Source of the DNA: Treponema sp.
Lineage (GTDB): Bacteria; Spirochaetota; Spirochaetia; Treponematales; Treponemataceae
Direction of reading: 5' to 3'
Assembly: GCA_017476165.1 (NCBI GenBank)
Contig: JAFVDR010000225.1
Coordinates: forward strand, 1-34,864
DNA length: 34,864 bases
The notes beneath the pieces are model-generated. The model was not told the DNA's origin and did no database searches. It worked only from the letters and a program-made list of their open reading frames with translations. This document shows, one piece after another, positions 23,270-31,926 of this stretch (positions are counted from its first letter, which is position 1; every line of letters starts with the position of its first letter). Made by a program: the position numbers and the translations under genes.

Positions 23270-24003
23270 ACCATGCCACCATTTACAGAAATAACTTGCC
23301 GAGTAATGTATCCGGCCTGTTCCGAAAGCAGGAATACGGCAAGGGATGCCACTTCTTCGCTTTTGCCAAGACGTTTCATGGGAATTGCGGAAAGAACAGC
23401 ATCCAGAGGGAGGTCTTTTGTCATGTCAGTTTCTATTACGCCTGGCGCTATGACATTCACGGTAATGTGACGGCTTGCCAGCTCCACGGCGAGAGCCTTT
23501 GATGCACCTATGAGGCCTGCTTTCGAGGCACTGTAGTTTGTCTGTCCACGGTTGCCCATGATGCCGCTCACAGACGAAACCGTAATGATGCGTCCTGCTT
23601 TTTTTCTGCACAGAGGCAACACCAAAGGCTGTATGACATTATAGAAACTGTCCAAATTCGTATGGACAACACTATCCCAGTCTTCACCAGAAAGTCCGGC
23701 AAATGTATTGTCATGAGCGACACCTGCATTGCTCACAATGCCCCACAGTGCACCATGCGTTTCAGTCAAGGAGTCGAGTTTTTGCCGGCAGTCTGCCCTG
23801 TCCGTAACGTCAAACTGAATAAGTTCTCCCTGTCCATGTGCAGAAAGAATTTCTGACAAAACAGTTTCTGCCCTTTCTTTTCCTCGATTATAATGTACAA
23901 TAACATAATAACCTTCTCGAGCACAGGCAAGGGCAATGGCTTTTCCAATGCCGTTGCTTGCCCCCGTAACGAGGACTTTTTTTTCATTCATTTCTTCTGA
24001 CAT
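23266..24003 (-). CDS. 3-oxoacyl-ACP reductase (FabG-like SDR)
   Basis: Reduces the beta-keto group of the growing ACP-bound chain with NAD(P)H before dehydration. It is a classical 245-aa short-chain dehydrogenase with the cofactor loop TGASNGIG (residues 13-20), the NAG motif (VSNAGVAHDN), catalytic Ser in VSSVSGIMG and YxxxK in NYSASKAG, and a typical C-terminus (RQVISVNGGMV). The ATG at 24003 has AAGGA at about 6 nt and overlaps the end of the ketosynthase-dehydratase gene by 16 nt. Its place between the two ketosynthases is characteristic of aryl-polyene operons. Confidence 0.94.
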   Translation of the reverse strand: MSEEMNEKKVLVTGASNGIGKAIALACAREGYYVIVHYNRGKERAETVLSEILSAHGQGELIQFDVTDRADCRQKLDSLTETHGALWGIVSNAGVAHDNTFAGLSGEDWDSVVHTNLDSFYNVIQPLVLPLCRKKAGRIITVSSVSGIMGNRGQTNYSASKAGLIGASKALAVELASRHITVNVIAPGVIETDMTKDLPLDAVLSAIPMKRLGKSEEVASLAVFLLSEQAGYITRQVISVNGGMV

Positions 24004-25721
24004 AACGATTCCTTTATGTTTTCCATTTCCATCACAGTAATTTTTGCAGCTACAGCTTTTTTCAAAGCCGCATCTCTAGCCGATGCATTGTTTTCAGCAA
24101 CAAAAAGCGTACATGCGTACTGGCTTACATCATCTGAACAAAACTCTTCTTCTATCTCTATGACAGCCCTTGTTTCATTTGCAAGAACAGGAACATTCGC
24201 CGTAAAATTTGACACACTCAAAATGACACCGGCTCGGCTCTTGTCAATCATGCGACCAGAAGCCCTGATGATTGCAGCAAGAGCCGATATGCCCTGTGCG
24301 AACATTTCAAATGCAGCCCAAGAGGGAACACCGTCCATGCTTTTATCGTAGAAAATGCAGCGTTCCGTAATGTCACATTCTCCTGAGAGTGTTTTCCGTG
24401 CAATGTCATGTGCTGTCACCCTGTTCAACAAAAGCATTTTTCCCCGATGAGGCATCAGTTCCAAGAGTGCCGCTCCTTCCAGCCGTTGTGGCACCAGAGC
24501 CTGAACAGCAATAATCAAGCTGACGTTTGCACCGCCGAATGCAAAAGAATTTGACATGCAGTACTGAACAGGAAAACGACGGTCTGCGCGGGACAAGGTA
24601 CTGGCATCAAAAGCAGAATCAACGATGTTCAGCCGCGGCAAGGCATCATCTGCCTGTTTATCCCAGCATTGGACAGGAAATTGCACTTTATCCGCTCCAG
24701 CATTACGCACTATCGTTTCGTAGCATACGGCAAGCTCTAGTGCACCGGCAGCACCCAACGTGTGCCCAGTTTCGGATTTTGTAGAGCTGCACGGCACCTC
24801 ATAATCACCGAACACCGTTTTTACAGCTTTTGCCTCCATGGCATCATTAAACAGTGTGCCTGTGCCGTGCAAGTTCAAGTAGTCAATGGTTCGAGCATCA
24901 ACATGTGCCGATGCAAGGGCTGCCTTCATAGCCTGCACAGCCCCAAGTCCTTCAGGATCTGGAGCCGTAATGTGATGGGCATCGGCACTTTCCCCATATC
25001 CTGCAATCAACAATGCAGGCTTGCTTTCTGCAAGGTCATCTTTTGCGAGCACAAAAAAAGCAGCACCATCCCCCAGCGTAATGCCGTTTCGGTTGCGGCT
25101 GAAAGGATTCGTTTTTTCTTCAGAAACAGCTTCAAGAGCGTCAAAGCCAAGAAGCACAGTATCAGACGCAATGTCAACTCCGCCAACAACAACAGCATCA
25201 GCACAGTTTCCCTGCACCAGCTGACAGGCTTTTACAAATGCACTTGCACTGGAAGAACATGCTGTAGCAAATGCGAGCGATGGTCCCTTAATGTTGTACA
25301 ACTCCTTTATGTACGTTGCAACATACGAAGCCCCTTGCATTTCAAGCTGATATGACAGGGGAAAAGCACCTGCATTAAAATAGGATTGGTGAGCCGCAAC
25401 AGAAAACTCGCTTCCATTGTCACAGGAACCGACACAGACGGCAACCCTGTCTTTTCCATACAATGCAAGTGCTTTTTTTATGACTCCATCAATCTGTGCA
25501 ACAGCAGCCTTTTCAATACTGATAATCTTCATGTCATAACGAGCTTCATGGGCAGCTTCAAGATTTTCTTCTACTCGTGCTGCAAAAAAATCTTTTTTAC
25601 AGGCGTTTACTTTTTTCATGCCATCCTGAGAGCCAGAACTTACGGCATTCCATAACGCATCGCGCCCGCAGCCTGCAGCACAGACAACACCGGGATATGA
25701 AACAAACAAAGGCCTATTCAT
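23988..25721 (-). CDS. Fused ketosynthase-dehydratase of the aryl-polyene pathway
   Basis: The 577-aa protein joins two enzymes that are separate in the clusters I know. Residues 1-400 are a ketosynthase with Cys155 (FATACSSSASAF), His in LHGTGTLFND and His in ETGHTLGAAGA, so it is catalytically complete. Residues about 415-577 are a hotdog-fold dehydratase of the polyene type (LLELMPHRGKMLLLNRVTAH, then VPSWAAFEMFAQGISALAAI). Fusion should channel the beta-hydroxy intermediate made after reduction. The start is the ATG at 25721 with GGAG at 7 nt, overlapping the lipoprotein stop by 8 nt. It corresponds to the adjacent ApeO and ApeP positions. There is no sign of a frameshift artefact: the linker is continuous. 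Confidence 0.92.
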   Translation of the reverse strand: MNRPLFVSYPGVVCAAGCGRDALWNAVSSGSQDGMKKVNACKKDFFAARVEENLEAAHEARYDMKIISIEKAAVAQIDGVIKKALALYGKDRVAVCVGSCDNGSEFSVAAHQSYFNAGAFPLSYQLEMQGASYVATYIKELYNIKGPSLAFATACSSSASAFVKACQLVQGNCADAVVVGGVDIASDTVLLGFDALEAVSEEKTNPFSRNRNGITLGDGAAFFVLAKDDLAESKPALLIAGYGESADAHHITAPDPEGLGAVQAMKAALASAHVDARTIDYLNLHGTGTLFNDAMEAKAVKTVFGDYEVPCSSTKSETGHTLGAAGALELAVCYETIVRNAGADKVQFPVQCWDKQADDALPRLNIVDSAFDASTLSRADRRFPVQYCMSNSFAFGGANVSLIIAVQALVPQRLEGAALLELMPHRGKMLLLNRVTAHDIARKTLSGECDITERCIFYDKSMDGVPSWAAFEMFAQGISALAAIIRASGRMIDKSRAGVILSVSNFTANVPVLANETRAVIEIEEEFCSDDVSQYACTLFVAENNASARDAALKKAVAAKITVMEMENIKESLCQKK

Positions 25722-26376
25722 CAGCAAGCTCCGTCAATCTGTAAGTATATCCCCGAATATAATTGTGCAGCGTAATGCACCCATCTTTTTTCTCAATCAT
25801 TTCAACAACAACATCTCCGTCTTTTATGAACCGATGCTCTACACCGTCCAATTCAGTCATCGTAAACGAAAGCCCTGCAGCTTTGTATGCTGCATCCAAA
25901 AGAACAGAGCTGTAATAGACATTCTGAAAATCCATTATGACATATTCAGGCTTAATGCCATCAGGCAAAAAAGCAGAATGCAATGAAAGTTCCGACTCAG
26001 AATACAAAAGCGAAGCAATTTCTATGCCGAGTTCATTCATCATGACAACAGAAATCTTTTGCTCTGTGCAGTCCGTGCTGGCAATAAATGTCATGGATGT
26101 TTTTTTTGCATCAGAAAAAGTACCTTCAAACAGCTGCATGGTGCTTACGCTGTGCTCAACAGCGGATGGAGGCAGAAGATATACTTTTTTTACATCCGTT
26201 ACATAAACGAAAATTCTTTTAGGCGTTTGCATGCTGGCACAAGAGGTCGTACAGAGCAAAGTATAAAATGCACTACAGAAGAGAGCACACAGTACAGCAC
26301 TTCGTACAACATTTGCAGCAAAAAAAAGTGGTACACGGAAATTCTTTATACACACTTTGATATGTGGAACATTCAT
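25714..26376 (-). CDS. DUF3261-type lipoprotein of the aryl-polyene operon
   Basis: The 220-aa product has a long N-terminal signal with a probable lipid-attachment Cys46 (LLCTTSC), suggesting an outer membrane or periplasmic lipoprotein. The mature region is beta-rich with YVIMDFQNVYYSSVLLDAAY and ends in a small beta domain (CITLHNYIRGYTYRLTEL). A lipoprotein of this size sits at the same place, between exporter and ketosynthase, in proteobacterial aryl-polyene clusters and is usually assigned DUF3261; I infer the family from position and pattern. The ATG at 26376 has AAGG at 9 nt; a TTG three codons earlier is less likely. Confidence 0.75.
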   Translation of the reverse strand: MNVPHIKVCIKNFRVPLFFAANVVRSAVLCALFCSAFYTLLCTTSCASMQTPKRIFVYVTDVKKVYLLPPSAVEHSVSTMQLFEGTFSDAKKTSMTFIASTDCTEQKISVVMMNELGIEIASLLYSESELSLHSAFLPDGIKPEYVIMDFQNVYYSSVLLDAAYKAAGLSFTMTELDGVEHRFIKDGDVVVEMIEKKDGCITLHNYIRGYTYRLTELADE

Positions 26377-26405
26377 AGTTTTCAACCTTCACCTTCATCA
26401 AAGTT

Positions 26406-28781
26406 CTAAAGCCATGCTTTAAAACAACGTTGCAACAAAAGCAACAGTGAGCCCCGCAAAAATTGCAAGACCAATGATGTGCACAGGTACAAAGAACTGA
26501 ACGCAAGAGTACAGAAAGAAAGTGCCGTTGTCAAAAAAGAAAGGAGCACTGCAAAAGATTCTACCCTTCGGTCAACTTTGTCCTGCAAAATGTAAATAAT
26601 GTAATCCAGCCCCAAGCCGAATACAAGAACAATGCCGATAAGTGCAAAAAAATCAATGGAATTTCCAGTTGCACAGAACACAGCCGTTATGACACTCACG
26701 CACAGCACAGGAACAGATGCTATCTTTATGACATGCCGCCACGAATAGAAAAACGACAGCACGACAATGATGATGAAATATGCCACGGCAAACAAGACAA
26801 ACACGATTTTTGTAAGATAATCAAGGGATTTGCCAATGTCAGACACCTTATCGGCATACATTACATTGACATAAGAATCGGCAATATGCCGATATGCCTG
26901 CGGATTAATGGCAATTGACGGCAAAATGATTGAATAGTATCGTTCGCCAACCTGCCCCAACCACAATGAAGAGATGAGTGACTGCATATAAGAAGGGAGT
27001 TCATCTTCTGGCGTAAGAAACGAAGACTCACTTGCAGCATACATATTCCTAAAATCATCCCCAAAAGACCTATCATAACCCAACGATTCATACTGCGATT
27101 CTGCATACGGCAATAAAGAACGAACGGCATCCAAAGACTTCTTCTGTTTTTTTATGGACGGAATGAACATGGATGTTGCAACGAAACCATAGTCAGTATT
27201 TTTATGAATTTCCCGAAGTTCCTTGCACACGTCTTCTTCAAGTTCAAGGACATCTTCTGTCGAATTTCCGCTTACAATAAACCATGCAGTCGGAGCATAC
27301 TTTAAAACAGCATTTGTAATCAATGCATCATCCTTCAGACGGCCTTCGAGCGTATACAGTCTTGAAATGTTGTTCCTTACTTTCAGGTTGCCTCTGTTTA
27401 CATACAGTACGGCCAAAGCACCCACCAGAATCAAAAGGGTATACACCATGCTGGTTTTAAAGTTTCTCTTTCGTTCAAAGAAACGGTTCTTTACCTTAAG
27501 GACACTGTTTTTATCTTTTTTGGGCATTGGAAACAGTGGGTAGATGAATACCGTTATCAAAAAGGCGCTCAAAATGCCAAAAAAACAAAACACCGCTATC
27601 TGCTTTAGTAAATTGAACGGAGCAAGATAGAGACATACAAAACTTATTTCGGTAGACAAAAAGGACAGGGAAAGCCCCCTGTACGACTGTTTGCGGCGAG
27701 CTTTCCAATTGATGAAAAAGTGCAGGCTGTAGTCAATGCAACACCCGACAAGAGATGTGGCAAACACCAGTGCCAGAACATGTATTGAACCGAACACTAT
27801 ATATGTTGCAGCAAATCCTGTTGCACATGACACGAGGATTGAAGCACCAGAAGCAAAAATCGGAAGAGGAGATCGAAACACTGCAACCAGAAGGGAAACA
27901 ACAAGTACAAATGACAATATAGAAATAACGGCAATTTCCCTGGCTGCCTCCGTGGAACTCTTGTAGCTGTGGAACGGTGTGCCCGAATAGACAAACCGCA
28001 CGCCATTCTTTTCCAAGGCATTGCATACAGCATAAATTTCTGCAATGCCGTTTTTTCTGCTTGCCAGAGCAGCACCGCTTTTGCTCAGCCTTCCGCTCAA
28101 CATGACATACCATGCATCATCATGAAAAGCCGCCAGCACACCGTCTTTCGGAGACAGCGAAATTCCCGTTTGTTTTATCATTGAAAGATAATTCTGCAAA
28201 TTGTAATCATCAAAAAGGAAGGGATCTTCTTCAAGCCGCTCAATGTCAGACAGCGTAAAGACACCATAGGCTTTTGCAAGCGCATTTCCGGCAAACCTCT
28301 GAGCACCTTCATCACGAGCAATCATTTCCACAGCAGCATCATCAAGCAACTGAAAACGGTACTCATGCAACAGCTCCATTATGTCATTCATTGATTCAGC
28401 ATCTGCATACAAGGAAAGAGCCGTAAAATGCGGGCTGTCTTTCAACTGTTCGTATGCAAGCACGGCAGTTTTTTTTGCCAGCGCAAAATCAGCGCTTGAA
28501 ACAAGAACAATGACATTGTTGGATGTTTGCTGAGCAAGCAGAGCGTCAGCCTTACGCTTAGCCTGAACATCGGAGGACACGTGAGTAGTGCTGGCAAATC
28601 CAGCAACATGGGTTGCAGAACCAAATGATGCATCGGGCATCATCGAAAACAAATCCGCCTGTATGTTCAACCCACCCGAAAAAACAGCCATCACCACACA
28701 GGCAAGGATTAGCGCAAGATGAATGAAAAGATATAAATAGAGCGAAAACTTATTTTGCGCTAAAGAACGCTTTTTCGGCAT
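26406..28781 (-). CDS. MMPL/RND-type exporter with a frameshift near the 3' end
   Basis: Large inner membrane transporter likely to extract or move the finished polyene lipid. It has a first membrane helix, a big periplasmic loop, a bundle of helices (ISILSFVLVVSLLVAVFRS; CCIDYSLHFFINWKARR), a second periplasmic loop and a second bundle (FALIGIVLVFGLGLDYIIYI), giving two half-repeats. In the present frame the end reads SLYLCTSLVLQFLRG...KAWL. The -1 frame from about 26491-26498 instead reads FVPVHIIGLAIFAGLTVAFV and stops at 26419, which is what the last helix of the family should look like. One lost T in a T-run explains it. The start is the ATG at 28781 (AGGA about 8 nt upstream), overlapping the LolA-like gene by 32 nt. 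Confidence 0.88.
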   Translation of the reverse strand: MPKKRSLAQNKFSLYLYLFIHLALILACVVMAVFSGGLNIQADLFSMMPDASFGSATHVAGFASTTHVSSDVQAKRKADALLAQQTSNNVIVLVSSADFALAKKTAVLAYEQLKDSPHFTALSLYADAESMNDIMELLHEYRFQLLDDAAVEMIARDEGAQRFAGNALAKAYGVFTLSDIERLEEDPFLFDDYNLQNYLSMIKQTGISLSPKDGVLAAFHDDAWYVMLSGRLSKSGAALASRKNGIAEIYAVCNALEKNGVRFVYSGTPFHSYKSSTEAAREIAVISILSFVLVVSLLVAVFRSPLPIFASGASILVSCATGFAATYIVFGSIHVLALVFATSLVGCCIDYSLHFFINWKARRKQSYRGLSLSFLSTEISFVCLYLAPFNLLKQIAVFCFFGILSAFLITVFIYPLFPMPKKDKNSVLKVKNRFFERKRNFKTSMVYTLLILVGALAVLYVNRGNLKVRNNISRLYTLEGRLKDDALITNAVLKYAPTAWFIVSGNSTEDVLELEEDVCKELREIHKNTDYGFVATSMFIPSIKKQKKSLDAVRSLLPYAESQYESLGYDRSFGDDFRNMYAASESSFLTPEDELPSYMQSLISSLWLGQVGERYYSIILPSIAINPQAYRHIADSYVNVMYADKVSDIGKSLDYLTKIVFVLFAVAYFIIIVVLSFFYSWRHVIKIASVPVLCVSVITAVFCATGNSIDFFALIGIVLVFGLGLDYIIYILQDKVDRRVESFAVLLSFLTTALSFCTLAFSSLYLCTSLVLQFLRGSLLLLLQRCFKAWL

Positions 28782-29391
28782 CAGACAGTTCCTCTTTGTA
28801 CACTTGATTTTTGAAAGCATAATACACAGAATTGCCGCTCACTTCTTCGACAAGCATTGAATCAAGAGACACCGTGTCAGAAATGCTCTGTCCTGTCAAG
28901 ACAATAGAATGCAGGGCATTGGCTACCGTTGCATCTTTAGGGCTAAGAATCATCTTCCATGACGATGCCGTACTCAAAAACTTAACGTGAAAATTGGTTT
29001 CAAGGGAATCCCTGTTGCCAGAAAACAGAGAAGACAGCGAACCTGCAATATTGGCAAACACTTGGTTGTCGGAGCCGTCTATGACAGACGAAGAACCATC
29101 TGGCAGCGTCTGTATGATGGAAGAACGAGTAATGGCAAGAACAGACGAAAACGGACGATGCGTATTCCAGACAATTCCCTCATGGGAAAATATATAGTCC
29201 CCAGATGATTTTAATTCCCTGTCCATCGAGGCAGAACGCTTTACCTGTGTAAAATTGCCGCTTGTAACGGAATGAGCAGTCAAGCCTTGGCATACAGAAT
29301 CAAACTGGACGTTCCTGCCTTGGGCATGCAAAGAAAAGCAACAGAAAAGAACTACAGCATAAATAGAAGTATGAATCAAAAAAAGCTTCAT
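28750..29391 (-). CDS. LolA-like periplasmic carrier protein
   Basis: The 213-aa product has a signal peptide (MKLFLIHTSIYAVVLFCCFS, cut near HAQG) and the beta-half-barrel pattern of LolA carriers: SGNFTQVKRSASMDRELKSS, then GIVWNTHRPFSSVLAITRSS, and an NQVFANIAGSLSSLFSG turn region. In aryl-polyene clusters such a protein is thought to ferry the hydrophobic product, rather than lipoproteins, across the periplasm. GGAGG stands about 7 nt before the ATG at 29391, which decides the start over longer in-frame options. The next gene (exporter) starts inside its 3' end. Confidence 0.85.
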   Translation of the reverse strand: MKLFLIHTSIYAVVLFCCFSLHAQGRNVQFDSVCQGLTAHSVTSGNFTQVKRSASMDRELKSSGDYIFSHEGIVWNTHRPFSSVLAITRSSIIQTLPDGSSSVIDGSDNQVFANIAGSLSSLFSGNRDSLETNFHVKFLSTASSWKMILSPKDATVANALHSIVLTGQSISDTVSLDSMLVEEVSGNSVYYAFKNQVYKEELSDAEKAFFSAK

Positions 29392-29404
29392 GATTTTGCC
29401 TCCA

Positions 29405-29845
29405 TTACTGGTTTTGCTGCAAAGCATGAACCCTGTCAATAAACACATCAGGACAGACGAACAGAGTTTCTCCTGTCTGCATGTGTACTGCCATTTGGGT
29501 GCTTTCAGCCATTGTTGTAAGCTCTCCGGTATCATTATTATAGAATTCGTATGCAATCTTAATGCAGTTTTCGTATTCCGTCAAACCGGCCACAGCCCGA
29601 ACCGTTTCTCCAAAATGGAGCGAACGGATGTATTTTACATGCACGTCAACCACGGGAAATTCGACGCCAGCATGCTCCATGTCTATGTAATTAAAGCCAA
29701 TCTTGTCCAAAAGGGCGCAACGGGCTTTTTCCATATACTGAACGTAATTACCATGCCAGACAATGCGCATTGAGTCTACATCGTAAAATTCTACTGGAAA
29801 CACAATCTGCTGTGTTACAGTAGCTTTATCCAACGATTTCCTCAT
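29405..29845 (-). CDS. 4HBT-family acyl thioesterase (hotdog fold)
   Basis: Hydrolyses acyl thioesters, here probably releasing or proofreading ACP-bound intermediates. The 146-aa protein has the 4-hydroxybenzoyl-CoA thioesterase/YbgC signature (VEFYDVDSMRIVWHGNYVQY), with the acidic residues Asp22 and Asp24 and the conserved HGNY turn, followed by a single hotdog domain of normal length. The ATG at 29845 with TGAGG at 8 nt is preferred to a GTG three codons earlier. It starts 10 nt after the acyltransferase stop and ends 13 nt before the LolA-like gene, all in one operon. Confidence 0.9.
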   Translation of the reverse strand: MRKSLDKATVTQQIVFPVEFYDVDSMRIVWHGNYVQYMEKARCALLDKIGFNYIDMEHAGVEFPVVDVHVKYIRSLHFGETVRAVAGLTEYENCIKIAYEFYNNDTGELTTMAESTQMAVHMQTGETLFVCPDVFIDRVHALQQNQ

Positions 29846-29855
29846 AATGCACACC

Positions 29856-30806
29856 TCACTGCCAGTAATTATAAAAATTATACCATTGATAAGGATACAA
29901 AATACAGAGCTTTTGCATGATTTTTACAAATTCCCCGCATAAATCCTTCATTCTCTCCATCCGCTCCCTGCGAGTTGCAACCAGCGGTGTTTTTGCCTTT
30001 TGCACATACATGGCATATTTCGGGCGGAACATTACGGTCTTTTTCCGCAAGGCAAAAACAAAATAAACAGGTGCTTCCAGCAAAAAGGCCAGCAAAAACG
30101 CTCCATAGGGATATTGAGCTTGTTTTCCCAAAAAATCACAGGAAAGTGTCCTGTCGGGGGCTTTAGGAGACGTTCTGTCAGCCCCAATCACCACAAGTCC
30201 TCCATTATGCACGGAATCCTGCAGTTCTTCAATCGTTTCAATTCCTATGTCAGCTGAATTGACAAGGTGCACCGCAGAATCAGGGTTTATTTTCTTTACC
30301 GTTTTGTTAAATTCTGATGCATTCATGTCCATGATGGCAGTAACGGGAATGCTTCTGTCAACTCCCGTTTCGTGTAGTGTAGCAAGACAGCGCAGCAACT
30401 CCGAGTTTCCTAAATGCGATGCAAGGATATAAGCTCCTTTTCCCTGTCCGAGAACCTTTTTAAGGTCTACCACATCATCATCTTGAAATTCGATGCTTTC
30501 AAGATGTATTTTTTCACTCCAGGCAGACACTTTTTCGACAATACTCAGCGAAAACGAATAGATTTGGGCAAACGTATGCACGCGAGTATGCTTTTTCCCC
30601 ACATACGCACACAGCTGTTTCTGATACAGTCGGCAATACATGCGGGCTTTCCGAGCACAAACATAGTAAAAAAAACTTACAAAAAAAGTACAGAACGAAA
30701 GAAAAGGAAACGGCACGTATTTGACCAGAAAGGCCAAAAATGCAATGGGACGGTTTGTTTTGACAACTTCCTTCTGTCTTGACCAGTGTTCACTTTCAGC
30801 AGCCAT
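29856..30806 (-). CDS. LpxL/HtrB-like lysophospholipid-type acyltransferase
   Basis: Transfers an acyl chain to a lipid acceptor at the inner membrane face. The 316-aa protein has one N-terminal membrane segment (about 21-50), the catalytic HxxxxE motif His131-Glu136 (ILASHLGNSELLR) and the second block GLVVIGADRTS. In aryl-polyene systems this enzyme class is thought to attach the polyene to a membrane lipid. The ATG at 30806 overlaps the glycosyltransferase stop (TGATG), which shows coupling and decides the start. In enterobacterial clusters the glycosyltransferase and acyltransferase parts are often one protein; here they are separate genes in the same order. Confidence 0.9.
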   Translation of the reverse strand: MAAESEHWSRQKEVVKTNRPIAFLAFLVKYVPFPFLSFCTFFVSFFYYVCARKARMYCRLYQKQLCAYVGKKHTRVHTFAQIYSFSLSIVEKVSAWSEKIHLESIEFQDDDVVDLKKVLGQGKGAYILASHLGNSELLRCLATLHETGVDRSIPVTAIMDMNASEFNKTVKKINPDSAVHLVNSADIGIETIEELQDSVHNGGLVVIGADRTSPKAPDRTLSCDFLGKQAQYPYGAFLLAFLLEAPVYFVFALRKKTVMFRPKYAMYVQKAKTPLVATRRERMERMKDLCGEFVKIMQKLCILYPYQWYNFYNYWQ

Positions 30807-31576
30807 CACACTTGTTCCCCATGACAAAGGCTTTTCCTTCGTGCATGCCTTTGGACAATAAGCAGCGGCAATCGTACAATCATGCCTACACACAGCCGAG
30901 CGTACGTTGCTGATATGTGCATGTTGTCGCGTACCATCCGAAAATTTGAAATGCCGTCTTTCGGATAAGTTACATGCACTCCGCAGTTACGAATTTCAAG
31001 GCCTTTCCAGCTCAAATGAACCAAAATGTCAGTATCATAGCCCATGTGACTGTTAATGACGGCATGATGACGCAGCAGTGCCATGTACGGAGCAACCGGA
31101 TACACGCGGAAACCGCACAACACATCTTTAATGCTTGCATTCATGGTAACAAACCGCGCCCACGCATTCGAAAATTTCCTGCCATTGCGCCTGCTGGCGG
31201 GAACAGAACTGTCATATTCCGGGTAACCGCAGATAACGGCTTGCGGAGCCTTTTCGGCTTCCTTCAGAAACAGTCCGCATACCGAAACATCATGCTGACC
31301 ATCGGCATCAACCTGAAACACGTGAGAAAAGCCCAGTTCACTTGCCTTGCGCACGCCGTCATTCATGGCACGTCCTTTACCACCATTTTTTTTGCGCCGC
31401 ACAAGTACAACGTCTTTGGCATGGTTTCGTACAACAAGATCTATCAAAGCCTGCTGTTCAGCATCATTACCGTCATCAACAACAATGACAGGAAGACTGT
31501 ACGACAAAAGACTTTGCACGACAGCTTCCAATGTTGATCCATGATTGTACACAGGAACAATGAAAGCCGCATTCAT
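30806..31576 (-). CDS. Family 2 glycosyltransferase
   Basis: Cytoplasmic, GT-A fold enzyme that adds a sugar from a nucleotide or polyprenyl donor. The 256-aa protein has FIVPVYNHGSTLEAVV at the start, VVDDGND (33-38), the metal-binding DADGQHD (Asp90/Asp92) and the acceptor-side segment GFRVYPVAPYMALL. It probably helps build the lipid anchor of the polyene. Its ATG overlaps the dehydratase stop (ATGA) and its stop overlaps the acyltransferase ATG, so three genes are translationally chained. The sugar donor is unknown. Confidence 0.92.
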   Translation of the reverse strand: MNAAFIVPVYNHGSTLEAVVQSLLSYSLPVIVVDDGNDAEQQALIDLVVRNHAKDVVLVRRKKNGGKGRAMNDGVRKASELGFSHVFQVDADGQHDVSVCGLFLKEAEKAPQAVICGYPEYDSSVPASRRNGRKFSNAWARFVTMNASIKDVLCGFRVYPVAPYMALLRHHAVINSHMGYDTDILVHLSWKGLEIRNCGVHVTYPKDGISNFRMVRDNMHISATYARLCVGMIVRLPLLIVQRHARRKSLCHGEQV

Positions 31577-31926
31577 GCAAATTTCCCCGATGAATACACT
31601 TTTTCACCATCATGTGCATCAGCAATCAAAAAAGACACTTCCATTTTGTTCCTGTCACACTCCATGTCAATCCTGAGCATCGTATCAGGAAAAACGGGCA
31701 GAGAAAACTTCATGCGCTTTATGCGGGACACTGACTTCGGCAGCCCAAAGTACTTGCCTGCAAGTGCAACGACAATGCCAAACTGCCCCACAGCAGGCAT
31801 CAGCTTGAACTCAGGAAAATGACCGTCAAAAAAAGCACAGTCCCGTGGAACAAAAATGTGCACAGAAACAGAGTCCTCATCTCGAAAAACTACCGTTTCA
31901 GGGGGCACGTTGCATGTTTCCAACAT
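31573..31926 (-). CDS. FabA/FabZ-like dehydratase (ApeI type)
   Basis: Dehydrates the beta-hydroxyacyl-ACP intermediate, creating the conjugated double bonds. It is 117 aa, a single hotdog domain with the catalytic His36 in CAFFDGHFPEFKLMPAVGQF, which matches the FDGHFPxxPxxPGVxQ block of FabZ with one substitution (Pro-Leu replaced by Lys-Leu). In studied aryl-polyene systems two dehydratases act as a pair; the second here is the C-terminal part of the fused ketosynthase protein. Its ATG overlaps the ligase stop (TGATG) and its stop overlaps the glycosyltransferase ATG. Confidence 0.9.
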   Translation of the reverse strand: MLETCNVPPETVVFRDEDSVSVHIFVPRDCAFFDGHFPEFKLMPAVGQFGIVVALAGKYFGLPKSVSRIKRMKFSLPVFPDTMLRIDMECDRNKMEVSFLIADAHDGEKVYSSGKFA

